DNA of 64,000 nucleotides from Methylopila capsulata (GTDB lineage: Bacteria; Pseudomonadota; Alphaproteobacteria; Rhizobiales; Methylopilaceae), in the NCBI RefSeq assembly GCF_016907975.1, contig NZ_JAFBCY010000004.1, forward strand, positions 1 to 64,000. The letters are read 5' to 3'. Under the pieces are notes generated by a model, which saw only the letters and a list, made by a program, of their open reading frames with translations, did no database searches and was not told the origin of the DNA. Position 1 is the stretch's first letter; each line of letters opens with the position of its first letter. The translations under genes were made by a program, and so were the position numbers. Shown one piece after another: positions 63,679 to 64,000 of this stretch.

Positions 63679-64000
63679 CGAAGTCGACTTTCGCTCGACG
63701 GACAGACGTCGCGTCAATGGCTACGAAGAAATGCAGATCACGACGTGGTCGTTCGGCATCAATGGATGCTTAATAATTCGAGTATTAGCTTTTGAACTAA
63801 GGCGGTCGACGGGATTATTGACCGCCGAACAAGGCGTAGCGGCAAGGTTTGGATCGTCAGAACGTGCCGCATCCGCACACGATCTGGCGCAGTTCCAGAT
63901 GCGGCTCCTCCCAGTTCATGAGCCGGCTATCATGTTTCTTGCGATGCAATCCGATTTTTGGGAACGATGCCGGGGGGCATGTCGATGGCGTTATTTTCAC
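63679..64000. other. less GC-rich intergenic end of the window
   Basis: Besides the small reading frame listed separately, this stretch holds A/T-rich sequence (tgcttaataattcgagtattagc) and a 7-bp hairpin (ggcggtc-N12-gaccgcc, 63801-63826). It is the putative upstream region of cobQ, but no B12 riboswitch (no B12 box) was recognised. It is cut by the window edge. Confidence 0.5.
63857..63919 (-). CDS. possible 20-residue PqqA-like peptide
   Basis: The reading frame MNWEEPHLELRQIVCGCGTF starts at ATG 63919 and ends in TGA. The M-x-W-x-x-P start and the E...CG stretch resemble PqqA precursors, but the Glu and Tyr that form PQQ are absent and the end is CGCGTF. A hairpin lies 31 nt past the stop on the same strand. 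No clear ribosome site precedes it. A chance frame of this size is common, so this is a suggestion only; no maturase gene is visible in the window. Confidence 0.3.
   Translation of the reverse strand: MNWEEPHLELRQIVCGCGTF

Overview
The window is high-GC chromosomal DNA from an alphaproteobacterium, most likely of the order Hyphomicrobiales (Rhizobiales). The evidence is the contiguous S10-spc-alpha ribosomal block, typical alphaproteobacterial proteins (a Usg-like protein, an ATP12-type F1 chaperone, a DUF2059 protein, the four-cysteine iron-sulfur photolyase), an aerobic cobalamin cluster with CobG and a CbiG-CobJ fusion, and a perfect CtrA-type box. The genus cannot be fixed from sequence alone. 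No rRNA, tRNA, CRISPR array, prophage or complete transposon was seen.

Positions 1-14810 hold the translation block: the end of tuf, then rpsJ to rplO, secY, adk, rpsM, rpsK, rpoA and rplQ, all on + and closed by a perfect 15-bp terminator hairpin. Start codons GTG are used for rpsM and rpoA. A promoter-like site lies between adk and rpsM, and the rpsM-rpsK and rpsK-rpoA gaps are unusually rich in hairpins.

Positions 14900-31410 are housekeeping and accessory genes: a DegP-type periplasmic protease, RarA, a ParDE/RelBE-like toxin-antitoxin pair overlapping a fluoride channel gene (crcB), an RluC-like pseudouridine synthase, a glycine-rich small protein, a DUF3616 protein, a HAD hydrolase with an ATP12 chaperone, a PAP2 phosphatase, an EamA transporter, gph, rpiA, a DUF2059 protein, an iron-sulfur (6-4) photolyase, a DUF488 protein and a twin-CX3C exported protein.

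Positions 31720-41850 are envelope genes: a Usg-like protein, periplasmic beta-glucosidase bglX, a 3-hydroxyisobutyrate-type dehydrogenase, the mdoG-mdoH pair for periplasmic glucans, a membrane-anchored SPOR-like protein, and psd-pssA for phosphatidylethanolamine synthesis. Positions 42002-45921 are the urease genes ureD, ureA, ureB and ureC, interrupted by a VapBC-type pair between ureB and ureC. The nickel-insertion genes ureE, ureF and ureG are not in the window. A MltB-type transglycosylase follows; it has no visible start codon, and a MITE-like repeat sits at its 5' end. Next are an orphan TctC solute receptor, a small membrane protein, and an amidase with a GatC/AtzG-like partner.

Positions 50811-63678 are the aerobic cobalamin cluster: cobG, cobH, cobI and cbiG-cobJ on +; cobM, cobL and cobK on -; cobA and cobB on +; a DUF1636 protein on -; cobD on +; cobQ on -. 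Together they cover siroheme-level methylation, ring contraction, amidation and aminopropanol attachment. cobF, the cobNST chelatase and the nucleotide-loop genes are absent here. The last 320 bases are less GC-rich and contain a 20-codon reading frame resembling the N-terminal half of PqqA-type peptides.

Several families of small paired-hairpin repeats lie in the non-coding gaps. They explain most of the gene-free stretches longer than 150 bases after position 23000.
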